From NCBI GenBank assembly GCA_029962745.1, contig CM057162.1, positions 10,882,871-10,946,870 on the forward strand: 64,000 nucleotides of DNA, written 5' to 3'. The translations under genes and the position numbers were made by a program. This DNA comes from Echinometra lucunter. Taxonomy: Eukaryota; Echinodermata; Echinoidea; Camarodonta; Echinometridae. The notes under the pieces are model-generated. The model ran no database searches. It was not told where the DNA came from and saw only the letters and a program-made list of their open reading frames with translations. This document shows positions 24,113 through 37,217 of this stretch, one piece after another (the first letter of the stretch is position 1; every line of letters starts with the position of its first letter).

Positions 24113-25692
24113 TTTTTTTATTAAAAAATAATTTAAACAAGTCCTTTGAGTGGATTTCATCATGATTAGGAATGTCTTCCAGTGTTTAGAGCATGAGTTT
24201 CCACTACAGAATAAGTGGTTTTGAATATGAATCGTTGGGGTGAATTTTCCCTTGTTGTATGTTCAGAGACTAGGAGGCAACTATCCTCACCTTTTGTCTG
24301 AGGACACCACCACCTTTAAAACACATTCCATACTTAAGAACCAGATCAACCCCAGAGGTCAAGGCACAGCGACCCCTGTGTCATATTTCTCCAGGTCGCG
24401 ATGACATCACGCATAAATTAAGATGGATGGCCTTGGAACAATTGGAAGGAGAGCCGCTCCTGGGAGGAACTTGACTTTGTTTGCTTACCCCAGTCATAGG
24501 GGTTAACCCTTTCCCGATATTAAACTCAATTTCATGCTCATTCACAAGGGAATGGCATAGACTCTGTCGCCGCCCGCCTGCAGGGCTCATGTCATTTTCC
24601 TTAGCCACATTCTTTTCAAGAAAGGATTTTTTTAATGTGCAGGGGCATAATGAGGAGCCATAAAATAAAGATTTCAAAAGTGGGGAAAGTCTAACGGCCC
24701 CGGAGGGAGAAACCGTGCTACTTCAGGTTGGCGCAAGAATGCAAACCAGAAATAAATTTGGCTGTTTTTGACTGTATTTTACGAGCCTACCATGACCCAA
24801 ATCCGTTTCTACTTCGCAAGGAAGAAACGTGAGAGGCGTATTTTCACCTCAAATGCAAAGAATAGGCTATACTTTACACTGAATGTGGGTGACTTCATCT
24901 TGCAACAAAATCACAAGAATCCTTATAAAAATAAGTTTGACTAAAAATCAACTTAAGAAATATTTCAGTTCTTGTAATTACAAAATAGTTTGCACAATGC
25001 AGGACTGCAGCAGATGGACTAATATCGAACCTACCACATTCAACAAGTTTCATCAAAATTTAAATTTTTCTAATAAAGATTATCTTCCACCCCTGACACA
25101 TGTCAGGCAAAAAAAATTCATCTGCCCATATTTTTGCCACACAGCATGTGTGGATGACAACCGCTTGCTTAATTTGATATAGAGAAGAATCAGATATATG
25201 TAGGGCCTACATACATTGCAAAGCCTTTTCCAAAAGAAAAAAAAAATAAAGTCATAATCAACCAAGAAACAAAGATTTAAGACCCCAAACCCAAGCCTTG
25301 AATGCCTATGAAAAAGCCTAAATGTTCAAAAATCCTAGTGACACAAAGTGGGTTCAAAAACGATTCACGGTAGCACAGACATGACCAGCAGACTCCAGAA
25401 ATTTCTCACGCAAACAACAACCAGCCTTCTTACACGTTTGATCATCTTTGCCTTTTCTTTCCTTCCTTTCTCAACCCTGGTAATAGTGGAGCGGAAACGA
25501 GCGGGTAAAGAGCTTGTCAATGCCCAAATCTCCTGGGCAAACATTATATAGAAGCTGGAGCTCCCTGTTTGCCCTTGTTAAACTGTCTTGTAGTTCATGG
25601 GCAGTGTGTGTGTATGTACTAGTTAGTCCCAGGTATAAACATCCGACAGGATGACATATTTAAAACTAAACTCTAATGAGTTCCTCAACTGA
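24113..25692. other. No supported gene
   Basis: 24300-24800 is less AT-rich and apparently unique, with a 98-codon minus-strand frame of no recognised family. The rest is AT-rich without repeats. Confidence 0.4.
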
Positions 25693-25709
25693 CCCCCCCC
25701 CCCCCCCCC
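25693..25709 (+). repeat. C17 homopolymer
   Basis: Seventeen cytosines in a row; potential G-quadruplex strand on the minus side. Confidence 0.9.
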
Positions 25710-25837
25710 GCACTTATTTTCACTTTAGAAAAGGGAAATGGGGGAGGGGGATTTTCCGGTGTTGTGTCATAGAGAGTTCTATGTGCCACAGTTCCGGAAT
25801 AAACATCAACCAGAATGTCAAACATCGAGAGAACTAT

Positions 25838-25887
25838 CCCCCCATTTTTTTTTTTTTTTTTGGGGGGGGAACAGGGGGTGGGGGGGG
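25838..25887 (+). repeat. C6-T17-G8-G5-G8 homopolymer cluster
   Basis: C6, T17, then G runs of 8, 5 and 8 separated by short spacers (25862-25887). With internal splitting of the long runs this meets a G-quadruplex pattern. The C6 and G runs could also pair as a hairpin across the T tract. Confidence 0.8.
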
Positions 25888-26892
25888 TACATTAGGAAAA
25901 AAAATCTAAATTCTTATTTCATCCATGTTCACACATGTTCATACCTACAACAACAGCGACAACAAAACCAACATAATAACCACAGCCCAACAGATTTCAC
26001 ACATTCATACAGTCTGTAAAAAAAACAACAACACATAATCCAGTTTTTATAGAAATCATTAAAGAAGTGAAAGAAGTAAGAAATAAAGAGAAAGGTGCAG
26101 AAAAAACCTTGCCCCAAGAATCATCAATCTCAAATAAACCCCAAAATATATTCAAAATATTGCGATCGGATTTAGTTTTTGCTAAAAGTAAGAAACTTAA
26201 ATAATATTACTCTTCACGCCTTCTTTCACCCTATAACCAAGTGGTCCAGATCCTGATCCTGAATGTGAAAATCATCAGGTGTAATGAAATTTTTAAATTG
26301 GCTCTTACCTTTAAAAAGATGGCTCCTTTATAAAAAAGTCCAGTTGTTATAAGAACAGCTTAGAATTTCAGTTCAGTGGCTAGAATTCCTGAAACCTGTG
26401 ATGAACAACACACAAAAACAACAAATTGTATTAACGGATTCATACAGAACTATAATTTCAAACACAGACTGGGAAAATAGTCATGCAAAAAGAGATCCAT
26501 CGATAAGGTCCAAATATATGACAATTGCAAAGTGATGATGCAGTTGCATATGAAAATTGAAATGTAAATATGTAGATACATCTGTAACTAGTGCATTATG
26601 CCAGCTACATGTACATGTATCATACTCCAATGAAAAGATCCTGATATCCAAAACTCACAAACTTTAGATGAAAGCGGCTTAAAAGTACAGAAGGGAAGAT
26701 ATCTCTGAAGTTATAAATATCCACAGATTCTAGTCCTATTTTGAATAGTCCAACACAAAGTCTTGACTGTATTCCTGCGAAATGTGAACAAATGAATGAA
26801 TAGACGAAACGATATTCCCAGTCCAGATCAGTTATGCCAAGTCCATGAATGATTCCAAAATAGTCCGGTTAAATAAAACAGAGTACTTTTAT
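25888..26892. other. No supported feature
   Basis: AT-rich sequence without long open frames or paired repeats that I can see. Confidence 0.45.
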
Positions 26893-26950
26893 TCCGTTGA
26901 CAACTGAATTTGCTCTAGGGGCCACGTAGTTCCAGCAGCCAATAGGTTAA
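26893..26950. repeat. Family C element, internally deleted copy
   Basis: Runs from ccgttgacaactg to ccaataggttaa. It matches the two ends of 51885-51966 with the middle shortened, and shares ccagcagccaataggtt almost exactly with that copy. Confidence 0.6.
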
Positions 26951-29595
26951 CAGACAGGGTACAACAAACAGATCAGTCCTATTCCAAGCACAGGAAGGAT
27001 CCGCAAGATAGGTCAGTTCCAGAAGTGGAGTAATATCAACAGATATCTCCAATGATGGACAGGATAAAACATACAGATAAATTGATTGTATAGGCCTCCA
27101 GGACCACTCACTGCTGTATAGATACAGCTCCAGGATAGAGTGAAGGCACTGTATTGGAGTTCTTGGTGTTTACAAGCCAAACGTGCCGCAAACAACACCC
27201 CTGGAGTGACGGGGCAGGGAGAATACACAATCCAGTGACCACTCTTGCTTCCAGCGCTGCCATACAAGCTTCAACACTGGACTAAAACAAGCTCAGCGGA
27301 GCGGTAGCCCCTACTGAACAGCCAGCGAGTGAGTGAGCGGGTGAGAGGGTTTTTCAAAAGAACGAGGGAAGAGTGGAAGTTAATGCGGGGGCACATGGCA
27401 TTGTTCAGGAGATTTGGGGGAGCAGCTGACAATGGGGGCACGACAATAAGGGTGTCACATAGAGAAAAACAGCTTTATGGCTGTGCCCCCTTTTCTCCGG
27501 GCTTAGTCCTCTTTTGTTCCCCAATGCCATTCACTCAATGAACCGATGTGTTGGATCCTTTCAGCAATTTCAAAGAGACAAGGTACTTTTAATTCTTCCC
27601 TCTTCAGTCTTTCTCTTCTTATAATTCTCTCCAACTTTCAGACCTGCCCCCCTTCCCCCTCCCCATCTAACCCAATTGGTATAAATAACATGAAAAATAT
27701 CTTCCTGCAAACTCTTCCTTCTTAAGTTCTTATTTTTAAAACTTTGTCTAATTCCTCGTGTCTCTGAATACTCTAAAAACTAAAAAAAAAATAACACTGG
27801 AGTACAATCTATCATCAATTCGTTGATCTGATACGAAGGTGTGCGCACTGTAACATCTGAAGTCTGCACTCATTACGTTTATATTTCTAAACAGTTCTTA
27901 CAGAATAGACGATGCTTTCAAAATCCTTCTTCAGGTTACCCACGCAATAAATTGGAGAAACCTAGTGGTTTCTTTTAAAATCAATTATGCCACTGAAATT
28001 ATCCATCACAATCTAAAGCAAGGAAAAAAATACATGGGGGCTCGGGGCGAATTCGCCCCCGAAACGCCAAAAAGAGCCCTGGAAAACTAAAAAAGAGCCC
28101 CTGAAATTCTCATAGGGTCCAATGTAAACTGTAATACAATGTAGAAAATTTGGGCAGGTGGGCTTAAAGAGTAACCCCGGAAAAAAAAATAATTAATTTT
28201 TTCCCTGATCTACAGATATATATCTTTCATTCTTTTGTTTTCCTCCATTTCTTTCACCTCTTCTTTTTCTTTATCATCAGCCAAAATAACTTATCATATC
28301 AGTGTATCAAGCACAACCCTATCACAAGTTTGATGGTTTGTGATTCTATAATTTTCTCTTTAGCATTTTGAGTCATAAATTGTACCAAGATGGCAAAATT
28401 ATAGTGGATTTCACTAGCTACTTCTTATAGCGTTTACAATCTGATAAAGTTAGCTTTTAAAAGGGATGCCTAAATCCCACTGGTAATATTGATCATAATA
28501 TCTTTAATGTTTTGAGCCTGATGTTTACAATATTCATTTTTCCCACTTCCTTTCAATACCTATGATGAAAAAATAACAGCAGTTATACAACTGATGATCT
28601 AATTAAACGTTGGAATCGAAAATTGAATTCAAATGATTGGAAATAAGTTGTGGCGACTCACTACCACCTAATCCTGCCTCATCTTTCTTTTTTTCCTTCC
28701 ACGGCGACAGTCGATCCCAAGATACCTCAAAAATCCTTCACGCATCAGTATACCTCCTCCCCAATCCTATTATACCTCTCTCCTTCTCTGGAAGCCTAAC
28801 AGAGATAACCGATGGAGAAAAAGAAGATAACTTTATTTTTCAGAGCTAAAGAAAAAAAAATACCTGGCCTAGCTAAGCTGCTGTATTTGTAGCTGGATAT
28901 CTCTGCAATCCTGCGGAAGAAAACCTTGCGGAGGGGAAAAACAAGCAACACCCGGACCACTTTTGATTACATTTTCACTTATAGTGCTGCATGTGACTAA
29001 GCCAGGGTACTGATGCATGGCTGGGGTATACAAAACGGTGATGGATAGCTTACGGGAAGAAGCTCTAGAAGTCTAGGTAGAAAATGAACGAGCGTAAGGA
29101 AATAAAAGACATTAGGCAAACTTATTTTTGTAGGTGTCCAGCCATCATCTCTAGCCTTGGCATCACAGACCTTACATTGAAGACAGACCAGTAGTCTCAC
29201 ATTTCTTTATTTCATTTGCGCATGTTTCTTCAGAGAATACGTGTGGGAACTGGGAAGATAATAAGTATTGGACCTGTCAATGACTGATGTATATTACTTA
29301 TTAATCTGGGCATGCAGGATTTGCAACTGAATAGAATATGTAAATCAAATCATCAATTAGAATAATACAATCAAGGAGAAGTCTAAAAGAATTACAACAA
29401 AATGCCTCTGTAATGGACTATCTTAACAAAACTAATCACAAATACTCTGAACTTTCCTATATCTGGGTCCAAGTTATGATCATTTAACATGATGCACCAT
29501 GAATTTGGAAGTTTAACCCTGGCCCCATAACTGGACCTCATCCTAACTCTAAACGTTGCCCTCAAACCCAATCACACCCCTTTCACATCGAAGAT
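26951..29595. other. No supported gene; weak promoter-like patch near 27.3 kb
   Basis: 27240-27420 is CpG-richer with agtgagtgagcgggtgag, and could be a promoter or first exon for the minus strand (84-codon frame 27267-27013, unrecognised). Short inverted words catggcattg and caatgccat lie about 130 bp apart. 28035-28065 is a small GC-rich palindromic patch (ggggcgaattcgcccc). The remainder is AT-rich. Confidence 0.3.
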
Positions 29596-29676
29596 ATCGT
29601 CTGTTTGGAGCCAGAAGGGCGTTGAGTCTGTATAAAATTATATGAGTTAATGCCCTTCTGGCTCTGAACAGACGAT
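29596..29676. repeat. Hairpin element, family B copy 2
   Basis: An 81 bp imperfect palindrome: atcgtctgtt plus gccagaagggc on the left, gcccttctggc plus aacagacgat on the right, with a 28 bp loop. The best-preserved member of the family also seen at 10667-10719 and 43321-43431. Confidence 0.8.
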
Positions 29677-32204
29677 GTATACGTAGATACAGAAAGATAG
29701 AAAGATGGTTGGAAACTGGTTGCTGGTTGAAACTCTTTCATTCATTTCTTTTGGATGGTAGATATTCAAATTAATATGATAAAAAAGGTGCTGAATTTTA
29801 CATAACCCTTACTACAAACAAGCCGAAATGAGATGATTTCGATGAAATATGTGCATGACTAGGCTGGTAAAAAAAGACTAGTAGTCATATACTAAGACAC
29901 AACATCAAACAATTCAGATTTTTTTTTTACCCCAATGAAATCCCTTGTGAATGGACAAGCTGGGGAATCCTATCCACTTTGCTCCACAAAAGCCCCCCTC
30001 TTTATCCCCCTATTCAACCTCAGGGGTAAGGCCCTGTACCCTTCATCACCCCAGAAACATCTTATAAAAGTAAAAGAGAAAAAAAAAAGGAAAAGAGAAG
30101 AAAATAGATTTTAGATGGCGATACATCTGTTACACAGCATGGTTTCAATTACATCGCTATACACACCTATGAAGGGCAATGAAAGGCCGATGGGGCGGTC
30201 AAACAATGGGACAGAGAGTGTTTCCCGGCCAGGAGAGGTTTAGAGTTGAGTGTCTGGCTTTACTGGACACTGAGCGGCTTGGGAATTGATCAGGCAAAGA
30301 GGATGAGTCTTAGCCCCGACTTCTTGGTCATTCATTCTTTCTCATTCTCTCCATATTATTAAAAAAGAGAGATTCTGTGAAAGAGGATTTGGGATGGATG
30401 AAAGGAAAGGGAAGAACAAGTTTCCACAATGAATAGATGGATTTAAGGAAGATTTAAAAGAAGGCCTGTCATTTTCGCCACTGTTACATTTTTTTTCTGC
30501 GGGCAGTCTCTGTTCCTTTCATTCACAGGGCACACCTATTGATAGGCTAACAACCTGAGGTTAACTAGGCCCTTTTAACAATCAATATTAATTGATTTCG
30601 TGGACAATGATAGAAGAAAATGTTTCATCATTGCTTTCAAAGGGATGTTGGTTTATCACTTTGAAAGTATTTGTTTATTAGTTTTCCCCAGCATTTTTTG
30701 GCACCCTTTTGCTTTTCGAACTAGCTAATGCAGACCAGCTGTTGAAATCACATGAAATATTTCACTCCACATTCCACAAGTCTGAGGTTCTACTTTGAAA
30801 CAATTCTCTGTAGTAACTGCCAACAATGGAAAATTATCAAATTCATGTGTAAGAGTTTATTTTCTATAATCAATCAAAAATATAGCAAAGTGAAGATACT
30901 GAATAACTTTATTTCAGTTAATTTCTTATTTGTTGTTATATATCCATTATGTGTGATTATCACTTATTTCAAGCACCAAAAAATGTAATCTCCTAAATCC
31001 TTCTTTTCAGTCATCCCATCTAAGACAGCTTGGGGAACCGGAGTTGCACGAAAAGATGCATCCAGAATGTTGACAACAGAGACAACATGCATTTGTGTTA
31101 TTCACGCATCTTTATGCACCACACCATTTTGCTAAGGTATCCAGAATTGAAAAAAATGCTTCCCTACATTATTTCCATTAAAAGTTTTAGTCTTACTTCT
31201 TAAACAATATACAGAACTTAAAAGTACAGCGAGGGATCCATTATTTTTATAAATGGGCAGGGGGCCGATCGGCTCTTTCTGGTGTCCCTTCAACCTGAAA
31301 AATTTGCTGACAAGCCAAAAAAAAAAAAAGGGTCCAAGGCTTCAAAAGGGGGGGGGGTACCGAATCAGACCTCCCTGGATCCGCCCTGAAGTGTTATGTA
31401 TTTCCAATATTAAAGCAAGGTTCTCTAAATAAGTAAGTTAGGATGTAGGATATAAGCAACACCATACCTGTGGCAAAAATGACAAGAATAAAATGAGATT
31501 GCTACATAAGAGAGCGAGGGGGGGGGGGAGAAAACGAAAGAAAGAAAGAAAGAAAGAAAAAGCAGTATATGAGTGGAAAAAAAGATTCACAGATTAGAAA
31601 AATGTTAAAGCTCATTTCAAACATTTTAGTCCTCAACACTACATCAAAGTCCTAAGTGCTTAATTCCCCCTTAAGCACTTGCCAACCGAAATTCATTTCA
31701 GATTGATTGAAATAAGGATAACCTACAACTAGGTGCTTTTATCGCATTCAGTTTAATTTTCCACAATAAAAGAAAAAAAAAAGAAAGAAGAATGAAACTG
31801 GAAGAGTTACAACCACTAGAAAATGTTGAATGTGACACTCGCATAATAGAAAGCTTTTAGAAAGAGTTTATGCCCTCAGAAGAGAGTGGGGAAAAGGGAG
31901 TTATTTCAGGAGCATTTTTCAGGTCGTTTCATTCGCTACAGAAACACTATTAACAAAAAGGTGTTAAAATCAACAGAGGGGTAGACGTGCTTCAATTGGT
32001 GCTTGGCATCATGGGAGTCTGTTAAATCATGGACCTATGATTGGGCCAGTGACTGAATAAAGCTTTTCAGTCCCATATAATGTTCTGAACTGTCTAGTTC
32101 TGCTTAAACTTTTAGGACAAAACTTAGTCCTGGTCATGCAATTACAAAGTGAAAAAAAACACAAGCCAATAGCAAGATTGTGTCTCGCCCACCCGTCACT
32201 AAAT
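29677..32204. other. No supported gene; A and G runs
   Basis: Contains an A-run plus G-run with a repeat-like ggatccgccctgaag edge at about 31260-31395, and a GAAA microsatellite at about 31533-31560. No coding evidence. Confidence 0.4.
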
Positions 32205-32560
32205 AACATGAAAGTTTCCCCAAGTACATCCATAACCAAGTTTGATGTCACAAGAAAGTCTTGCAGGTAAACTTTAATGTTTGACCTAAAATGGCCTTTA
32301 ACCTTACCATCTGACCTCCGACAGCACCATAACATGATGTTACCCCTAGTGCATCTATCACCCAAGTTTGGTTGCCAATAGACCAACAGTTGTCAAGTTA
32401 TGTGTCATAAGAGAGTCTTGCGGGTAAACTCTAACGTTTGAAATAAAATGACCTTTGACCTTACCATGTGACATCCGATGCCACTATAACATGAAGGTCC
32501 CCCAAGTGCATCTATGACCCAAGTTTAGATGACATGGGAGCAACGGTTGCAAAGTTATTT
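32205..32560 (+). repeat. Degenerate tandem repeat, period about 157 bp
   Basis: aagtcttgcaggtaaac (32256) recurs as gagtcttgcgggtaaac (32413). The block acatga...gtgcatctat...caagttt occurs near 32208, 32332 and 32490. About 2.3 units containing tgacctttgacctt-type sequence. A minus-strand 119-codon frame (32386-32027) partly overlaps and is probably incidental. Confidence 0.75.
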
Positions 32561-33181
32561 GTGATTTTTTTTCTTAAATCCCAGATAGAAATTGGCTAGT
32601 TTTAGCATGGACATGGTGGCAAACTGCTTTATAACGGAGAAAATTATGCACCAATCTAATAAGGAGTGGTTTGGTGGAGCAATATTGAAAGGAATGTGTA
32701 ATCACACTTTTAAGGTTACCTGAATCATACAGGTGGCCCCAATTAATTCAATATCAATGGTATCACCAGACCCCCTCCTTGTCCCAAGGGGGGCAAACTC
32801 GTACCCCATCAGCAAACTCATCACAACCACACAAAAGACATGGCATGTTTTGGGTTTTGTCTCATCTTAAAACATGTGGCGATGGACGTATGAAATAATC
32901 ACAGCTCACACATACACAATAGAGTCATGGCCTCACCATATAAATTGACCATTGTTCAAAAAATGCAATTTTTCTTTTTCGCTGTGGCTGCCTTTTATGA
33001 ACCGAGCCAATGCAAAACAGATAGCTCTTTAATCGGCCTCTCTGCTTTTATGCAAGGAAACCTTGGAAGTGTAAGAGAAACTGATAGAAAGTTAATGTAG
33101 GGACAGAAAGGTGGATTAGAAAATGAAAGGACAGGAGAAAAGAAACACAAGAACAAAAGGAAGTCAAAACATGGATTCTCT

Positions 33182-33223
<42 letters not shown>

Positions 33224-34461
33224 AAAGAACAGGGTTAAGAAGGATTTTCAACTCCTCTATAAGCATAAATGAACAATAGCAACCTGTGAAAATGTGCCAG
33301 AGCAAAAGGATTAAATACATGACAAAACACTATGAATAACAAAAAAAAACCCAAAGAATAAAAAGAAAAACAAGCTATAACAAAAATGTTGTTCTCCCTT
33401 GCAGGCTTAACTACAAAGGAGAGAAAAAGTATGAATGAATATCATACCAGTGAAAAATAATATGATGCAAAGAGAGTAATTTTGCTCTGGAAAGATAACA
33501 CCAAAAAATAAAAAGCACGGGAAAAGCTTCATTTAAAGTAGAAGCTTACTCTAGAAAAAAAAGGAAAATGTGAACAATTGCCATGAAAACCTTTCACCTT
33601 TATAAATTTACAATAATGCAAATTCATATAAACATTTTTTTTTTTCAAATTCAATTTGTCATGAGAGAAAAGAAAGGGTAACAGGGCATGTTAGGACTGA
33701 ATTGTTGATAAGTTGTTCCTCCATCAATACACTCATTACATTCATCGTATGATTCAAGTCCTTGTCTTTCTAAAAATACTTTTACTATCTTGCCAGTTCT
33801 GTATTTTTCAAAAAGAATTTCAAAAGGTGTATGAACTGATATCAATAGTCACAGTGACTGAAATTTTGCAGGGAAAAAATGGTTTAAGACCAAGAAACAA
33901 TTAACCTTGATTATCAGTGATCTAAAACATGCAGAGTAGCCAGTATAAACACGCCATGTCCCCTAAACAAGCTGTTTGTAGGAATGAAGAAAACATAATA
34001 TCTAGGAGTCAAACACAGGATAACCTCGAATGTCCGTATCAACTAACTTCAATTTCAAGCATCAACTGTGTGAAAGGTAGAGAGTAAAACAAATCTGAAC
34101 AGACCTTGTGAGATCAATGTTCCCTAGAACATGTTTGTTTTAATGGAGAAAACATATATGTGGCCTACTGATCTGGGAAGCTCCACATGATGGAAGGTCA
34201 TTCACCCTTGGATGTGTGGCTTGTGAGAATAGAAGAGGGGTTGGTGGTGAGGAACTCCCTCCCCTCCCCTCCCAGTCTTATCCTATATCACACTTTGAAC
34301 TTTACATCTCGAGATCACAATGGAAACGTGAATTACATTTAGGTAGGTTGTGAAGGAGTGGTATGAAAATAAGCATAAAGAATGCAAAATACATACTGCT
34401 GCCTGAATTTTTTACTTTACACATCCTATTCTGCCACTCCCGTTTTGCTACAACACCTTAT
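32561..34461. other. No supported gene; one GA microsatellite
   Basis: Contains a pure (GA)16 tract at 33187-33219. Otherwise AT-rich with no supported coding sequence or paired repeats. Confidence 0.45.
33187..33219 (+). repeat. (GA)n microsatellite
   Basis: Pure GA dinucleotide repeat of about 16 units. Confidence 0.95.
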
Positions 34462-34824
34462 TAATTTCACATTTTCTCAATTTTCTTGGAAGTTACACAT
34501 TATTTTTACCCCATAGTTAAAGTATGTTATGTAAAAAGCAATTCCTCTGAACATACACTGATTATGGGGGTTAGAAAATGTGTAAACTTCCAAGAAGATT
34601 GAGAAAATGTGAAATTTCATGTACAAAGTGAATGGAGACCTGCTCGCATATGATGTCATCAGTGTTGCCAATTTGCAGAGCCACGAGTAATTTACTAGAA
34701 AATGTATATGAGTGTAATTTTCTTATTCTTTGACCGATTTTGCTCATTTTTTTTTTTAATGCTGTTCAAATTTATCTCCCTTTTATTGAAACAGTGAAAC
34801 TTCTAGGGTGGACTTTCCCTTTAA
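34462..34824. mobile_element. Foldback element with CCTTTAA end, left arm truncated
   Basis: Inverted blocks cacattttctcaattttctt (from 34469) and aagattgagaaaatgtg (about 34593-34609) define a palindromic centre. The right arm continues to ggactttccctttaa at 34824, but the left arm stops after about 55 bp. It is the same terminal style as the TTAAAGG foldbacks at 3299, 36361, 44334 and 50203, here missing about 200 bp of one arm. Confidence 0.65.
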
Positions 34825-36286
34825 TTTCATACAGGAACTCTTTTGAAGATGTCCGAAGGAGAGCAGGAAAAGGGGCTTCCCTTTGGGGCCTTATTGGAAG
34901 ACTTCCCCTTTCTTTTTTTCTTCTACTTCCTCAGCTTCCTCTGTTATGCAGGTAAATTGCTATAGTTATGATGTTTTCTGTTTGTTTCTTTTGTTATCTT
35001 CACATCTTGTTTTGCTGTTTTAGTGTTTATTGTGTTTGCAGTTTTGTGATTTGTCTCAATTTCTGTTTATTTGTAAGATACTTCATTTCTTTCTTTAAAA
35101 ATTGTACAAATAAACACATCAACAGAAAAGGAACCTCCAGGAATAGGATGGATAATAACACACCTCCCCCTCCAACTTCTTACAAGGATAAGGGGCAAAC
35201 AGTTTTAAAAAACACAACTTGCCTGGGAGCCAGACTTACGAGGGAGAAACATGAAACAGAAATACTGCGCTAGGTGGATGCCATGAAATATGTGTACAAT
35301 CAAATTTACATGGCGAAAATCTGTTTGACCCTGCGGTAATTTGATTACAAGAAATGATTGTTATACTAGGGTTCTGTCAGTTCATGGATATCTTGGATGA
35401 AATATGGTACCAACAGACCCCTTTTACCCCATTTTATTCTACTTCCAGACCCTCTGTTACTAGAGAATAAGGTCACAAGTCTCACAGTCATAGAACAATG
35501 TGTCTAACAAAGATGTCTGCATTATACACAAGCTCTTTGCGTACTTTTTGACTCTTTGCATACTTTATGACTCTTTGCATATTTCATGCCTGCGGGTTAA
35601 TTTTTTTTTGTAATTCACATCATACCAAATCAACTCTACCACCACTTCTTAAATAATTTCTTTGCTTCCCTCCCATATTGCTACTTTTATATAGTTTCAC
35701 TTTCTAAGTGTATTGTATATACCATAATGACTTAGACTTCTAAAATCTCAGTATAAGAAATCCCAGTTAATACCTAATGAAAGTAGACCAATATAATATC
35801 ACATGTAAAGAGAAGTAAGCTACAAAAAGCTTTGAAAACTGAATGGCAACTATAATCTGTTGCATTGCTTTGGAAAATGAAACAAATCTGTATTTGCTAG
35901 CATTTTGCCCACTATTATTTCAATTACACACACTTAACATGTCATTTGCAACTCAATTTCAATTATTCGAAATTCAAAAATATAAAAGAAATGTTATTTC
36001 AAACTTTTTTTCCATTTCTTGTAGAGCAATTTTAAAAATCCTATTTACTTGCCCCTGAGCATACTTTAATCGCCCAGGAAATTAGCAGTACACAGAACTG
36101 GTAGCCCTTGTCAAAGAGTTCGTAGTGGGTTAAGTGAAGCAGCCCTGTCTACCAACAGCCACCCAGCCCATGATGATGCGAGGGTCTCCCAGCGGTGGAA
36201 AGGGACGGAGAATGAAAGATGGTCTCCAACCCTGCCGTCATCACTTCCACAGATATTGTTTATTTTCAAAGCAACCTCAAACGTTC
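34825..36286. other. No supported gene; small 20 bp tandem repeat
   Basis: A triplicated 20 bp unit (ctctttgcatactttatga type) lies at 35532-35590. A 101-codon plus frame (34968-35273) begins with a hydrophobic Cys/Phe-rich stretch and is unrecognised. A less AT-rich patch at 36090-36260 has short open frames on the minus strand only. Confidence 0.35.
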
Positions 36287-36360
36287 AACATTGGTTTAGG
36301 ATCAAGTACTTGAGAACAGATGGACACTTGGTGTGACAGCGATGCTACAATTCATCACGA
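36287..36360 (+). repeat. Upstream member of a direct duplication flanking an element
   Basis: About 74 bp containing ggtttaggatcaagtacttg and gagaacagatggaca. A closely similar block lies at 37218-37292 in the same orientation. The TTAAAGG element at 36361-37095 sits between the two. Confidence 0.7.
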
Positions 36361-37095
36361 TTAAAGGAATTGGCTAACTTTAAGAGGAGCCGATTTAAAA
36401 AATTCTTAAACTAAGATGAAACATGTGTATGAGTACTTGTATTTGTACTCCAAAACCCTGAAACCAACCATAATTTGGAATGGAAAACTGTTAGTAAGAC
36501 GTAAATCATGATTTTATCATTTTGGGCCTCAGAGAAAACAAATAAGAGGACCGTTTTGCTCGAGTTAAAAAACCTGTTAATTTGCCTCCCTCGGCATGAT
36601 ATGCCAATACACACAGTACAGTGCACTGAGCCATGCGCACATGCGCATTCCTTATGTCTAGTCTGTGCAACCGACCTGTATTTTTCAAAAATTGGTTCAC
36701 ATTTCTGATATAGTATGATATATCCTGAGGATATATTATACTCTGAAAAATAAAAAAATATATCCTGAGGATATATTATACTCTGAAACTTTCAGACAGG
36801 TATTTTTACACTATAATCCTTATGTTTATCCCATTTTCAAGTAGCAGAAGGAGATTTTTACAATTATAACAATGTCATACCTGCCAACCCTGACAGCCAA
36901 GAAATAGGAACAAATTATGAAGAAATTTTAAAAAAATAGGAACATTCCTAAATTTCCTATTCAATACTACAGACAAATTTGTACAGAAATAGGAACACAC
37001 AGGTTAAAATGGCAACTTTCTTTTCCCCCCAAATAGGAATATTCGTATTCAATAGGAACAGTTGGCAGGTATGCAATGTTAACCAATGCCTTTAA
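36361..37095. mobile_element. TTAAAGG element, family D copy 1, interrupted
   Basis: Ends are ttaaaggaattggctaac and gttaaccaatgcctttaa, inverted. It is homologous along its length with 50203-50656. Compared with that copy it has two additions: a tandem duplication of a ~39 bp unit containing atatcctgaggatata (about 36717-36787), and a 198 bp insertion (36876-37073). The 60-70 codon frames here are not genes, as the other copy does not conserve them. Confidence 0.85.
36876..37073. mobile_element. Nested 198 bp MITE with TSD caatgt
   Basis: Starts catacctgccaac and ends gttggcaggtatg, a perfect 13 bp inverted pair. The flanks are caatgt (36870-36875) and caatgt (37074-37079). The relative at 50203-50656 reads straight through with one caatgt, the empty site. 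The interior has about five copies of ataggaac-like words. The superfamily is unclear from a 6 bp duplication. Confidence 0.9.
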
Positions 37096-37217
37096 AGAGA
37101 TGATCAATTTGGATTATTCCTAAATTTAAATAATATGAATATTGTCACATTTACTAGTATAAAATCATTTAAATTTCACTTTCATTCAACCTTCTATTTT
37201 GAGTGAAATCCTTCTAA

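Noticed and set aside
32205..32560. CRISPR-like repeat-spacer array
   Set aside because: Units are long and degenerate with no constant short repeat; the window is eukaryotic in character.
36506..36708. Open frame in family D copy 1 that partly resembles one at 50350-50625
   Set aside because: The similarity comes from shared transposon sequence; frame, length and start are not conserved between the copies.
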